From contig CALMAV010000418.1 of assembly GCA_937859895.1 (NCBI GenBank), positions 1 through 13,185 of the forward strand: 13,185 bases of DNA. The letters run 5' to 3'. Shown piece by piece: positions 1-8,042 of this stretch (position 1 is its first letter; each line of letters begins with the position of its first letter). Made by a program: the position numbers and the translations under genes. Source of the DNA: an uncultured Bryobacterales bacterium. GTDB taxonomy: Bacteria > Acidobacteriota > Terriglobia > Bryobacterales > Bryobacteraceae. Below the pieces are notes generated by a model, which was not told where the DNA came from, searched no databases, and worked only from the letters and a program-made list of their open reading frames with translations.

Positions 1-494
1 GCTTAAGCCCCGGCTATTGGAAAGACGAAGCGAAAACCCGCGCCGTGTGTCTCGACGAACCGTTTGGCCCGGGCTCGGAGCGAATCTACAAGACCGGCGA
101 TTTGGCAAGCATCGGCGAAGATGGCTTGGTTTACCTACATGGTCGGTGCGACTCGCAGATTAAGAGCCGTGGCTACCGAATTGAGTTAGGCGAAATTGAA
201 GCGGCTCTGCAGACAACAGCGGGCATTGGCGAAGCGGCGGTGGTTGCCATCGACAACAGCGGCTTTGAAGGGGCCGTGATCTGTTGTGCCGTGGTTCCGG
301 CCAATGGCACACCTTATGAACCGCAGGTCTTTCGGCAGCATCTGGCGCAACGGCTGCCGCACTACATGCTTCCGGCACGATGGCTACCCTTTGAGGCTCT
401 GCCCTTGAATGGCAACGGCAAAGTGGATAAGCCCCTGCTGCGCGAACAGTTTCTAGCATCGGCCAACACGGCTCCGACGACACAGCCGTCCTAG
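1..494 (+). CDS. Adenylation-domain enzyme (NRPS/DltA-like), C-terminal end, 5' partial
   Basis: The frame is open from base 3, so the start lies left of the window. About 163 residues remain, covering the last part of an ANL-superfamily adenylation domain. Visible core motifs are GYWKDEAKT near the edge, YKTGDLA (A7), GRCDSQIKSRGYRIELGEIE (A8), LPHYMLP (A9) and NGNGKVDK (A10), whose lysine codon at 420-422 is the expected catalytic Lys of the adenylation step. Known for the family: it activates an amino or other carboxylic acid as acyl-AMP and loads it on a carrier-protein thiol. The protein ends about 22 residues after A10 with no fused carrier domain, so it is a stand-alone enzyme of DltA type; the separate carrier gene begins 39 bases downstream and is the likely partner. 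The specificity pocket lies outside the window, so the substrate cannot be read. Family call is secure; substrate unknown. Confidence 0.93.
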   Translation, partial: LSPGYWKDEAKTRAVCLDEPFGPGSERIYKTGDLASIGEDGLVYLHGRCDSQIKSRGYRIELGEIEAALQTTAGIGEAAVVAIDNSGFEGAVICCAVVPANGTPYEPQVFRQHLAQRLPHYMLPARWLPFEALPLNGNGKVDKPLLREQFLASANTAPTTQPS

Positions 495-533
495 GCCTGG
501 TTTCCCTTCTAAATCCCAGTTGGTTCTTCCTCT

Positions 534-782
534 ATGTCCACTTGCATTGAGCAAATACAAACTATTTTTTCGCAGGTACTTTACCGCGAGGTCCAGTCGC
601 CACAGGCTGATCTGTTCGAATCGGGTCTGCTCGATTCGATGAGCCTCATCGAGCTGCTTTTTTCACTTGAACAGCAGTTCGGCTTTCAGCCCGACATCAG
701 CGACCTCGATCTAGATCAATTTCGCTCCATTGAGACGATTGCCCACCTCGTGGAATCGAGCACAACAAGGAAAGCATCATGA
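534..782 (+). CDS. Free-standing acyl/peptidyl carrier protein
   Basis: This 82-residue acidic protein has the size and helical pattern of an ACP/PCP. The motif LFESGLLDSMSLIELL contains the phosphopantetheine attachment site: Ser35 in D34-S35-M36, followed by the hydrophobic helix II. Known for the family: after activation by a phosphopantetheinyl transferase it carries a thioester-bound acyl or aminoacyl group. Its position directly after a stand-alone adenylation enzyme suggests a DltA/DltC-like loading pair. The stop overlaps the next start (ATGA at 779-782), so its translation is probably coupled to that of the carbamoyltransferase. No convincing Shine-Dalgarno precedes its ATG. It could instead carry a fatty acyl group; the sequence does not decide this. 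Confidence 0.92.
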   Translation: MSTCIEQIQTIFSQVLYREVQSPQADLFESGLLDSMSLIELLFSLEQQFGFQPDISDLDLDQFRSIETIAHLVESSTTRKAS

Positions 783-2566
783 ACATCATTGGTATTAGCG
801 GTCTCGACCAATCCGTCTCGTTCCGGCGTCAGCAGTGGCCCGGGCTGGACGAGCGGGAGTATCGCATCTCACAAGGCCACGACTCGGCTGCGGCTTTGGT
901 CGTTAACGGCAAATGCGTGTATGCGGCTGCTGAAGAACGTTTCAGCCGCAAAAAGCATACCGGCGATTTTCCCGTACATGCCATCAACTATTGTCTGGCC
1001 GAAGCTGGGCTGACTATTGACGGAGTCGATGAGATTGCGCACGCCTTTGACTACTCGCCATATAAGGGCATCTTCATGCTTGACCCGGCGTCGGCGAGCC
1101 AGTATAAGACCGTTTATTCGCGTGAAGCTTTAGTCGGCGCTGTGCACCAGCACTTTCCGCAGTTTCCGGCCGAACGAATCACTCACGTTAATCATCATCT
1201 AGCGCATGCGGCTTCGGCCTACTACACCTCCGGCTGGGACGAGTGCTTGGTCATTGTGCTCGATGGCATGGGCGAGGTGGATAGCGTCTCGGTCTACGTT
1301 GCCCGCAACGGGCAGCTGGAGCGGATTCATCGCATTCCGGCCACCGATTCGATCGGCATTCTCTACTCGCTGGTGACGCTGCATCTGGGCTTTGACTTCA
1401 ATGCCGATGAGTATAAGATCATGGGCCTGGCTCCGTACGGGGACCCATCGAAGTTCCGTTCGTTCTTTGAGCGAGTGGTTACCTTTGGGGATAACGGTTC
1501 GCTGCGCATTCCGATTCTTCGGATGCAGGGCAAGGGCGAAGCGGACCACCGCTACTGCGCCACGCGCGAGTTGCTGTCCAGCAGTCTGATCAAGGAGCGT
1601 CAGCCGGACGACGAAATCACCGATGAGCACCGCGACATTGCCGCAGCCTTGCAGGAAGTGTTGGAAAACGCGCTGCTTTATGTGTGCGGTTACTTTGGGG
1701 CGCGAACCGGTTTGCGCAAACTGGCGTTAGCAGGCGGGGTAGCGCTCAACTGCACAGCCAATGGCAAGCTGCTCAACTCCGGGCACTTTGACGATTTGTA
1801 CATTCAGCCGGCAGCCGGCGACGATGGCACGGCGGTAGGCGCTGCGCTGCATCGCTCGGCCAAGGGCGGGCACATCGCGAATGTGCGGCAGAGCGTGCCG
1901 TTTTTAGGACCGGCCTATCGGAATGGCAATATCGCTTCGGCCCTGGAGCTTGAGTCTGAGCAGGTAGAGGTAGTGCCGTTTGCCACGCTCGAGGAAACCT
2001 GCGCGGAAGCGGCGCGCTTGATTGCTGACGGCAAAGTCATTGCCTGGTATCGCGGACGCATGGAATTCGGGCCGCGCGCGTTAGGCCATCGCAGCATTCT
2101 GGCTGACCCCGGCCACCCCGAGATGCGCGACCGCATCAATGCCATGGTCAAGATGCGGGAAGCGTTCCGGCCTTTTGCTCCGGCCGTGGCCTTAGAAGAG
2201 GTGCACGAGTGGTTTGAGGTTGAGCCTGGCACGGAGCTTCCTTACATGATCACGATTGTCGATGTGCGCGAACCGCATCGCGCCCAACTGCCCGCCATCA
2301 CACATGTGAACGGCAGCGCCCGCGTCCAGACTGTCTCGGCGACCGATAACAGCGATTTCCATACCCTCCTCGAAGCCGTCGGTCGAACCACTGGTCGCCG
2401 CATGCTTCTCAACACCAGCTTCAACGTAAAGGGTCAGCCGATTGTGAATACGCCGGGCGAGGCAATTGAAACGTTCAGGCGCACTGGGATTGACTACCTG
2501 TTCCTGGAAAATAACCTGGTTCGGCGCAAGGCGGGAGCAATGCCCGTCTGCCATGCAGCGGTCTGA
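779..2566 (+). CDS. O-carbamoyltransferase, NodU/CmcH family
   Basis: This 595-residue protein is full length for the family. The N-terminal Kae1-like domain shows HDSAAAL (His34), an EERFSRKKHTGDF segment, the pair H139-x3-H143 in HHLAHAASAYY followed by D162 in VLDGMGE, and AAGDDGTAVG (D348-D349). The His/His/Asp set and its spacing match the metal site I recall for TobZ. The C-terminal domain shows GRMEFGPRALGHRSI, FRPFAPAV and LLNTSFNVKGQPIV. Known for the family: ATP and carbamoyl phosphate form carbamoyl-adenylate, and the carbamoyl group passes to a hydroxyl, usually on a sugar or antibiotic. In this cluster the acceptor is probably a glycan sugar (inference). Between GIS at residues 5-7 and His34 lie about 25 residues that in typical members are only a few. 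The start overlaps the carrier gene by four bases. Confidence 0.95.
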   Translation: MNIIGISGLDQSVSFRRQQWPGLDEREYRISQGHDSAAALVVNGKCVYAAAEERFSRKKHTGDFPVHAINYCLAEAGLTIDGVDEIAHAFDYSPYKGIFMLDPASASQYKTVYSREALVGAVHQHFPQFPAERITHVNHHLAHAASAYYTSGWDECLVIVLDGMGEVDSVSVYVARNGQLERIHRIPATDSIGILYSLVTLHLGFDFNADEYKIMGLAPYGDPSKFRSFFERVVTFGDNGSLRIPILRMQGKGEADHRYCATRELLSSSLIKERQPDDEITDEHRDIAAALQEVLENALLYVCGYFGARTGLRKLALAGGVALNCTANGKLLNSGHFDDLYIQPAAGDDGTAVGAALHRSAKGGHIANVRQSVPFLGPAYRNGNIASALELESEQVEVVPFATLEETCAEAARLIADGKVIAWYRGRMEFGPRALGHRSILADPGHPEMRDRINAMVKMREAFRPFAPAVALEEVHEWFEVEPGTELPYMITIVDVREPHRAQLPAITHVNGSARVQTVSATDNSDFHTLLEAVGRTTGRRMLLNTSFNVKGQPIVNTPGEAIETFRRTGIDYLFLENNLVRRKAGAMPVCHAAV

Positions 2567-2601
2567 CCGGCGCCGCTTCCGCCAACCTTCCGCATCCTGC
2601 C

Positions 2602-4068
2602 ATGTTTGCCATTTTCTTTCTCGGTTTGATTGCCTGCGCACTGTCGCTGCTGCTGACGCCCGTTGTGCGCCAAATCTTCTTTACGCTCGGCATCGTGGAC
2701 CATCCTGATGGCGAGCGTAAATTGCATGCCCGGGCGGTGCCGCGCGCCGGCGGCCTGCCCATTGCCATCAGCTATGCCGGCTCCATTGCCATCGCCATGA
2801 TGGTGTTGCCCCAGGGCTCGCACCTGGCGGTACACCATGCGCCGATTTTTGTCTGGCTGTTTGCCGCCGCGGCCCTGATTCTTTTTACCGGGCTGGTCGA
2901 TGACGCGGTGGGTATGCGTCCGCTGCCTAAGCTGGCCATGCAGCTGGTGGCGGCGGCCATCGCCTGTTATGGCGGAGTGCGGATTATGGCCCTGGCCGGC
3001 CAGCCCATCTCCCCGTGGCTAGGCGTGCCGCTGACTTTGTTCTGGATTGTGGCCTGCACCAATGCCCTTAACCTGATCGACGGGCTGGATGGGCTGGCGA
3101 CTGGGGTGGGGCTGTTTGCCACCCTGACTGCGCTAACGGCGGCCTGCCTGGGCGACAACATCGGGCTGGCGCTGGCTATGGCACCGCTGGCCGGGGCGCT
3201 GCTCGGGTTCCTGCGCTACAACTTTAATCCTGCTTCAGTCTTTCTGGGCGATAGCGGCAGCTTAACTGTCGGCTTTCTCCTGGGCTGTTTTGCGGTCATC
3301 TGGTGCCAGAAAGCGGCCACCCTGCTGGGCATGGCCGCCCCGATCATTTCTCTACTCATCCCGCTGATGGACGTCAGCATGTCAGTGGCGCGGCGTTTTT
3401 TAAGCAACCGCCCAATCTTTGCCGCCGACGGCCGCCATATGCATCACCGGCTGCTGGCGCGCGGCTTGAGTCCGCGCGCGGTGGCGCTGGTGCTTTATAC
3501 CGCCTGCGCGGCCGCAGCCGTGCTGTCGCTGCTTGACAGCGTGCTCTCGCGCCAGCTGGGCGGCGCGGTGGTGGTAATAGCCGTGCTGCTGGCCGGAGCC
3601 GGCATCCGATTCTTGGCCTACGATGAATTCGACATCGCGCGCCGTATTGCCATGAATCGCGGCTTTCGGCGCGCGGTCGGCGAACAGCTGTGTCTGCGGC
3701 GCTTTGAGCGCGGCATTGCCCAGGCGCTTACGCTCGAAGAATGCTGGCCGCCTATCCGAGATCTCTGTTACGACTTGAATTTCCAAGCCGTCCGCCTGTT
3801 CTCCCCGACCCGAGTGTTTGGCGAGGGGGACGCAAGCGGTCCGGCATCGCCGGCCGAAACCCAGGCGCCCGCACTGTGGCGCCTGGAGATTGCCCTTGTT
3901 CCAAACTTAAGTCTGATTCTTCACCGGCAGTGTGATGAACGTGACAAATTGCCAGGAATGGGTTTTATTAGAATTATTCAACAATCGTTAGAGGGTAAGA
4001 CGGCGGTGCGGCGGCAGTTGTCCGAACCCAAGAGAGCCAAAGCCTTAGCGGCCGTAATGGGCTCCTGA
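2602..4068 (+). CDS. WecA/WbpL-like polyprenyl-phosphate HexNAc-1-phosphate transferase with C-terminal extension
   Basis: This is a 488-residue multi-pass membrane protein of the MraY/WecA family. Motifs in order: DHPDGERKLHARAVPRAGG near residue 33, the Mg-binding pair D100-D101 in LVDDAVG, N154-ALNLIDGLDGL (D160, D163), NFNPASVFLGDSGS (D217), and the carbohydrate-recognition HMHHRLL at 279-285. Known for the family: transfer of a HexNAc-1-phosphate from a UDP-sugar to undecaprenyl phosphate at the inner face of the membrane, the first committed step of many glycans. After the last membrane segment (about residue 345) come roughly 140 soluble residues, longer than E. coli WecA; the pattern (ARRIAMNRGFRRAV, then alternating strands and helices) is compatible with a small GAF-like cytoplasmic domain, but this is a guess. 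The gene lies 35 bases after the carbamoyltransferase and has no clear Shine-Dalgarno. The exact sugar cannot be read. Confidence 0.92.
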   Translation: MFAIFFLGLIACALSLLLTPVVRQIFFTLGIVDHPDGERKLHARAVPRAGGLPIAISYAGSIAIAMMVLPQGSHLAVHHAPIFVWLFAAAALILFTGLVDDAVGMRPLPKLAMQLVAAAIACYGGVRIMALAGQPISPWLGVPLTLFWIVACTNALNLIDGLDGLATGVGLFATLTALTAACLGDNIGLALAMAPLAGALLGFLRYNFNPASVFLGDSGSLTVGFLLGCFAVIWCQKAATLLGMAAPIISLLIPLMDVSMSVARRFLSNRPIFAADGRHMHHRLLARGLSPRAVALVLYTACAAAAVLSLLDSVLSRQLGGAVVVIAVLLAGAGIRFLAYDEFDIARRIAMNRGFRRAVGEQLCLRRFERGIAQALTLEECWPPIRDLCYDLNFQAVRLFSPTRVFGEGDASGPASPAETQAPALWRLEIALVPNLSLILHRQCDERDKLPGMGFIRIIQQSLEGKTAVRRQLSEPKRAKALAAVMGS

Positions 4069-4080
4069 TAGTTAGGCCCA

Positions 4081-4088
4081 GGAAAGGA
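4081..4088 (+). promoter_or_regulatory. Ribosome binding site of the GT4 gene
   Basis: GGAAAGGA lies 11 bases before the ATG at 4100, the only good purine-rich site in the 31-base gap. It supports that ATG as the start. Confidence 0.6.
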
Positions 4089-4099
4089 ATCAATCCTCT

Positions 4100-5248
4100 A
4101 TGCGTATTGTTCACATTTTTCCGACCTTGAACCCAGGCGGGGCCGAGCGGATGCTGGTGCATGTCTTAATGCACCTGGACCGCTCGCGCTTCGATGTGTC
4201 GGCCATCTGTCTCGGCCGTTCGAACGGTTCGGAGTTGGAGGGTCTGTTGGCCGAGGCTCAGGTTCCCGTACAGTTTCTTGGTAAAGGGGCGGGCTTCGAC
4301 CCGCGCATGTTCACGCGTGTGCATCGGGCCGTGATAGCGGCTCGGCCGGACGTGCTGCATTCGCACGTGCACGTGCTGCGGTATCTGTTCCCCTATATCA
4401 AGTACAGCGGCTGGCTGGGACAACGGCCGCGCATGCTGCATACGGTGCATAACCTGGCTGCCTTCGAGGTTGAGCCGCGGGCCCGCTGGATTCAAGGGCT
4501 AGCGTTCCGCAACGGGGTCCAGCCGGTGGCGGTGGCTGAAGAGGTGGCGCGGAGTGTAGCCGAACTTTACCGGATGGATGAACCGGTTGTGGTGCCTAAT
4601 TGCGTCCCGGTTGATCGCTATAGTTGTCCGCAGGTGAGCCGGGAGCAATGGCGTCGGCAGGAAGGATTCGGGAGCGAATCGATCTTGGTGGCCTGCGTGG
4701 CTGGATTGCGGCCGCAAAAGAATCATCCACTGCTGCTGGAGGGCTTCGTGAGCACCGCCGCCCGCTATCCGCAAGCGCAATTGCTGCTGGCCGGCGGCGG
4801 CGAGCAACGCGAACTGGCTTCCTTAGCCGCGCGGCTGGGGATCAGCGAGCGAGTGCATTTTCTAGGGGTGCGAAGCGATGTGCCGGACCTTTTGGCCGCA
4901 TCCGACCTGTTTGTTCTAGCGTCGCACTATGAAGGGAATCCGATGTCGGTGATGGAGGCGATGGCGGCCGGGCTGCCGGTGGTTGCCTCGCGCGTCGGCG
5001 GCGTCCCGGAACTGGTGACCGACGGGCGAGAAGGATTGTTGTTGTCCTCGCTCGACGGGCAGAGTTTGGCTTCGGCCCTGAACGATTTAGTGGGCGATGA
5101 GAGCAAACGCAGGCGCATGGGGGAAGCCAGCCGGCTACGCGCACGCCGCTCTTTCGATGTCAGCCATATGGTGGCAGGCTATGAAGCGCTATATACCTCT
5201 GGCAAACCAGTTTTTTCTGGTCTGCTGCCGCACGAGGCGTCACTATGA
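4100..5248 (+). CDS. Glycosyltransferase family 4 (GT-B fold)
   Basis: This 382-residue protein has the usual length of a GT4 retaining glycosyltransferase. The N-terminal Rossmann domain starts MRIVHIFPTLNPGGAERM, with the glycine-rich acceptor loop at residues 13-17. The C-terminal nucleotide-sugar domain has PNCVPVDRY, GLRPQKNHPLLLEGF, HFLGVRSDVPDLLAASDLFVL and EGNPMSVMEAMAAGLPVVAS, with the EX7E pair at E278 and E286. Known for the family: transfer of a sugar from a nucleotide donor to a lipid-linked acceptor at the cytoplasmic face of the membrane. It follows the initiating transferase by 31 bases and overlaps the ligase gene by four bases, so it probably adds the second or a later sugar. 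Sugar and linkage cannot be inferred. Confidence 0.94.
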   Translation: MRIVHIFPTLNPGGAERMLVHVLMHLDRSRFDVSAICLGRSNGSELEGLLAEAQVPVQFLGKGAGFDPRMFTRVHRAVIAARPDVLHSHVHVLRYLFPYIKYSGWLGQRPRMLHTVHNLAAFEVEPRARWIQGLAFRNGVQPVAVAEEVARSVAELYRMDEPVVVPNCVPVDRYSCPQVSREQWRRQEGFGSESILVACVAGLRPQKNHPLLLEGFVSTAARYPQAQLLLAGGGEQRELASLAARLGISERVHFLGVRSDVPDLLAASDLFVLASHYEGNPMSVMEAMAAGLPVVASRVGGVPELVTDGREGLLLSSLDGQSLASALNDLVGDESKRRRMGEASRLRARRSFDVSHMVAGYEALYTSGKPVFSGLLPHEASL

Positions 5249-6546
5249 GTAGCTCGACAGCGGCGGCCGATTGGTCGGCGCGTACCCAAATTCCGTCCCC
5301 CCTTCGGCAACCGAGGGGAAGACCGGCGCGCCGGGAACCACTACTGATTCGAATTGCCTTCTTTTTCTTTTGTTGCCTCATCTTTACCATTCCGTGGGAA
5401 AACCTGGTGGTGATTCCGGGTGTGGGAACGGTCGCCCGTCTGGTGGGTTACCCGGCACTCGCGGTCGGGCTCCTGGCGGTGCTCGATAAGGGGCGGCTGA
5501 ACCCGACTACCGGAGGGTTTCTCCTGGTGGTGCTGTTCACCTTCTGGCGCTGCCTCAGTTATCTCTGGACCGCCGCGCCGGATGCAACGGTGATTGAAAT
5601 CGGCACCAGCCTGCAAATGGTCGCTATGCTCTGGCTGCTGCATCAATTAGCCTTTTCTCAACGGCGACTGCTTTCGGTATTACAGGCGTATGTACTGGGA
5701 ACTCTGGTCTCGGATATCGATACGATCAATCAGTATCTGCACGGAGTGAATCCGGCCGGAAAATCGCGCTTTTTCGCTGCTGGCTTTGACCCGAACGAGC
5801 TGGCTCTCGCGCTGGTTCTCTCGCTTCCGCTCAGTCTCTATCTGGCGAGCGTGACACGCCGGCAATGGCTGGTCTGGCTATACCGCACTCAGTTTCTCGT
5901 GACTGCCTGGACGATACTCTTGACCGCTTCGCGCGGGCCCGTGATTGCGGCGGCAGGGATTCTGCTGTTGGTGCCGGCTGTGTTCTTCCGGTCCAATGAA
6001 CGGCAGAAAGCGGTCCTGGTAGGGGCAACCGCGGTGGCCATCAGCGTGGCTATATTTGCTGTGCCTGCAGCCTCCTGGAAACGTCTGGGAAGTATCGGAA
6101 GTGAAATCTCGAGCGGAAATTTAAATGACAGGCGCGTGATCTGGGATGCTGGCCTCGAAACCTTCCGGCAACGTCCAATTTTTGGCGTAGGCGCCGGGGC
6201 ATTTAGCTCCTCGGTGCATAATTCAACGGGCATTGCCTATGTGGCGCACAACACCTTCTTGTCGATCCTGGTGGAACAGGGGCTAATCGGGTTCGGCATC
6301 TTTGTGGCGCTGTACTGTTATTCCATCCGCTTGTGCCTGCGCATGCCTGCCTTTGAGCGCGCTGTCTGGATGGCCATGCTGGTCACCCTGAGCATCGGGG
6401 TATTTTCGCTCACCTGGGAATACCGCAAGCCGATTTGGCTGATTTTCGGTCTGATCTCGTTACAGGTGGGTGTTACCCGGCAGCCTTCGCGGGTACTGCG
6501 GCTCCGCCCGGTGGCCTCCCCTATTGTGCCCGATCCGTTGAGGTAA
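5245..6546 (+). CDS. O-antigen ligase/polymerase-like membrane protein (Wzy_C family)
   Basis: This 433-residue polytopic protein has a polar, proline- and arginine-rich cytoplasmic tail of about 30 residues and then roughly ten to twelve hydrophobic segments. Family signatures are SRGP at 229-232, a large periplasmic loop, RPIFGVGAGAF, and VAHNTFLSILVEQGLIGFG with H335-N336; this loop and the following helix are the hallmark of the Wzy_C region. Known for the family: either polymerisation of lipid-linked repeats (Wzy) or transfer of a finished glycan to an acceptor (WaaL and protein ligases), on the outer face of the inner membrane. Sequence alone does not separate the two. Translation is likely coupled to the GT4 gene through an ATGA overlap. 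The next gene follows after 13 bases. Confidence 0.88.
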   Translation: MSSSTAAADWSARTQIPSPLRQPRGRPARREPLLIRIAFFFFCCLIFTIPWENLVVIPGVGTVARLVGYPALAVGLLAVLDKGRLNPTTGGFLLVVLFTFWRCLSYLWTAAPDATVIEIGTSLQMVAMLWLLHQLAFSQRRLLSVLQAYVLGTLVSDIDTINQYLHGVNPAGKSRFFAAGFDPNELALALVLSLPLSLYLASVTRRQWLVWLYRTQFLVTAWTILLTASRGPVIAAAGILLLVPAVFFRSNERQKAVLVGATAVAISVAIFAVPAASWKRLGSIGSEISSGNLNDRRVIWDAGLETFRQRPIFGVGAGAFSSSVHNSTGIAYVAHNTFLSILVEQGLIGFGIFVALYCYSIRLCLRMPAFERAVWMAMLVTLSIGVFSLTWEYRKPIWLIFGLISLQVGVTRQPSRVLRLRPVASPIVPDPLR

Positions 6547-6559
6547 CCCGGTTTACGCT

Positions 6560-7987
6560 ATGAAGAATTGTTTCAGCGCGATTGTTTGCATAGCTTTCTT
6601 TTTTTTATCCGGCGCGTTGCTGCTGCGGACGTCCGGCGCTGAGAGGATTCCGGCTGCTGTGGCCAAGTCGGCTAAAACGGACAGGAAAGGGATGAACGTC
6701 CTGTGGTTAGGGGACTTCGGCAAAGCCGGCCTCGGCCGGGACGATACTTCTGTCTTCGAGCGGGCGCTCGCCGAGGCCAGCCGGACCGGGCGCGCCCTGG
6801 AGATTCCAGTCGGGCGCAGTGCCTATCGTGTCGGTCCGCTTCATCTGCGCTCTCACACCACGGTACTGCTCGATTCCGGGGTGGTACTGCAGGCACGGGA
6901 AGGATATGCCGAGGGGCAGAAACTGCTCAACATCGACGATGTCAGCGAAGTGCAAATCATCGGCTATGGCGCGATCCTGAAGATGAACCGGGCTGAATAC
7001 AAGACGGGAGAATATCGGCATTGCCTGTCTATCCATGGCTCTAGACAAGTGGTCATCAGGGGGATCAGGTGCCAGACTCCGGGCGGAAATGGGCTGTATA
7101 TTGGTGGGGACGACCAGAAACCGTTTAGCGAGACGATCACGGTCGAAGATGTGACAGTTGATGGGAGCATCGGCGCGGGCCTTCTGATCACGTCCGCCCG
7201 CGATGTAACGGTGCGCCGTTGCCACTTCTCCCAAAGCCACGCGCAAATGCCGCCAAGCGCCAGGGCAGGCACGGTGGAGAGGAGGTCCGGTATCGAAGTT
7301 CTGCCGGCGGCTCCGGAGGCGCGGCTGGAACAGGTTCGCCTGGAAGATAATGTAACTACGCACAACTCCGGCGATGGCCTACGATTGATTCTGAGCCGGC
7401 AAACCGCGCGCAGCACCCCGGTCAATATCACCGTTTTGCGTCATCGCGACGAGTTGCCCGGCGCTAGCAGTTACTTTGGAAGCAACGAAGCGGCCGCAAG
7501 CGGCGCAGTGTCGGGTCAGGTCATCTTCCAGGATTGCGTCAGCCAGGGTGCGCAGGAATATGGGGCTGTGCTGTCGTTTTGGAGCAGCTCCGGAGCCCGG
7601 GTTTCGTTCCGCGCCCTAACCGTGATCGATGCCAATGCAGCTAGTTCTACCTGGGACAATGCTGCTGTAGCAGTACGGCGCGGCGGTGGCGGACGCGGCC
7701 GGATTGGAAATGTAGAGTTTATCCGAACCACCATTCGGGACACGCGTCGACAGCCCAAATTGGATTACTATTTCAGCTTTGCTGATTATTCGCATATTGG
7801 CATTGAGAATGTTACCTTCCGGGACGCGGTAGAGCTTAGTGGTGCCCGACATAAGCAGCAGCTTGGTTTGTACCAGAGTAAAGGTGTCGAGCAAATCCAG
7901 CGTGCTGACGATCCGGCGCTGCCTGCGCTGTGGAACACTGCCGAAAAACACGAGCCAGCCACTACTTCGTCCCGTCTCCGGCCGTAG
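6560..7987 (+). CDS. Secreted right-handed beta-helix protein (pectate-lyase-like), copy 1
   Basis: This 475-residue protein has an N-terminal signal peptide or anchor (MKNCFSAIVCIAFFFLSGA, hydrophobic core about residues 7-22). A pectate_lyase_3-type start follows (GDFGKAGLGRDDTSVFERAL), then repeated short strand-turn units of about 22-25 residues (for example VQIIGYGAILKM, VVIRGIRCQTPGGNGLYIGG, VTVRRCHF), typical of a parallel beta-helix. Known for the fold: polysaccharide lyases, hydrolases, C5-epimerases and phage tailspikes. No catalytic set can be assigned from sequence. It is an end-to-end paralogue of the beta-helix protein at 10153-11478, sharing AEYKTGEYRHCL (about residues 145-156), YGAVLSFW and DNAAVAVRRGGG. 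Its place directly after the ligase/polymerase gene suggests it binds or processes the polymer outside the cytoplasm (inference). A weak AGGT lies 15 bases before the ATG. Confidence 0.88.
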   Translation: MKNCFSAIVCIAFFFLSGALLLRTSGAERIPAAVAKSAKTDRKGMNVLWLGDFGKAGLGRDDTSVFERALAEASRTGRALEIPVGRSAYRVGPLHLRSHTTVLLDSGVVLQAREGYAEGQKLLNIDDVSEVQIIGYGAILKMNRAEYKTGEYRHCLSIHGSRQVVIRGIRCQTPGGNGLYIGGDDQKPFSETITVEDVTVDGSIGAGLLITSARDVTVRRCHFSQSHAQMPPSARAGTVERRSGIEVLPAAPEARLEQVRLEDNVTTHNSGDGLRLILSRQTARSTPVNITVLRHRDELPGASSYFGSNEAAASGAVSGQVIFQDCVSQGAQEYGAVLSFWSSSGARVSFRALTVIDANAASSTWDNAAVAVRRGGGGRGRIGNVEFIRTTIRDTRRQPKLDYYFSFADYSHIGIENVTFRDAVELSGARHKQQLGLYQSKGVEQIQRADDPALPALWNTAEKHEPATTSSRLRP

Positions 7988-7995
7988 TGCAGCAG

Positions 7996-8023
7996 TCACT
8001 TACCGGCACACTGCAAGTTACCT
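7996..8023 (+). repeat. Left members of two short inverted repeats flanking the GT2 gene
   Basis: TCACTTAC (7996-8003) and AAGTTACCT (8015-8023) each have an exact reverse complement just after the GT2 gene: GTAAGTGA (8993-9000) and AGGTAACTT (9000-9008). The spacing between the two elements differs on the two sides, so this is not a simple long inverted repeat. It could be a remnant of an insertion or chance; no transposase is nearby. Confidence 0.35.
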
Positions 8024-8031
8024 AAAGGAAG
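8024..8031 (+). promoter_or_regulatory. Ribosome binding site of the GT2 gene
   Basis: AAAGGAAG lies 11 bases before the ATG at 8043. It favours this start over an upstream in-frame GTG-type start at 7839, which would overlap the beta-helix gene by about 150 bases. Confidence 0.6.
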
Positions 8032-8042
8032 CCTGCGACTCC

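Noticed and set aside
1199..1630. 143-codon open frame on the minus strand
   Set aside because: It is antisense to conserved carbamoyltransferase sequence and has no recognisable motif.
6707..7363. 218-codon open frame on the minus strand
   Set aside because: It is antisense to the first beta-helix gene, with no recognisable domain; a shadow due to GC-rich codon use.
7839..8042. Upstream extension of the GT2 gene to a start at 7839
   Set aside because: It would overlap the beta-helix gene by about 150 bases, encodes no GT2 sequence, and the ATG at 8043 has a good ribosome site directly before the first GT2 strand.
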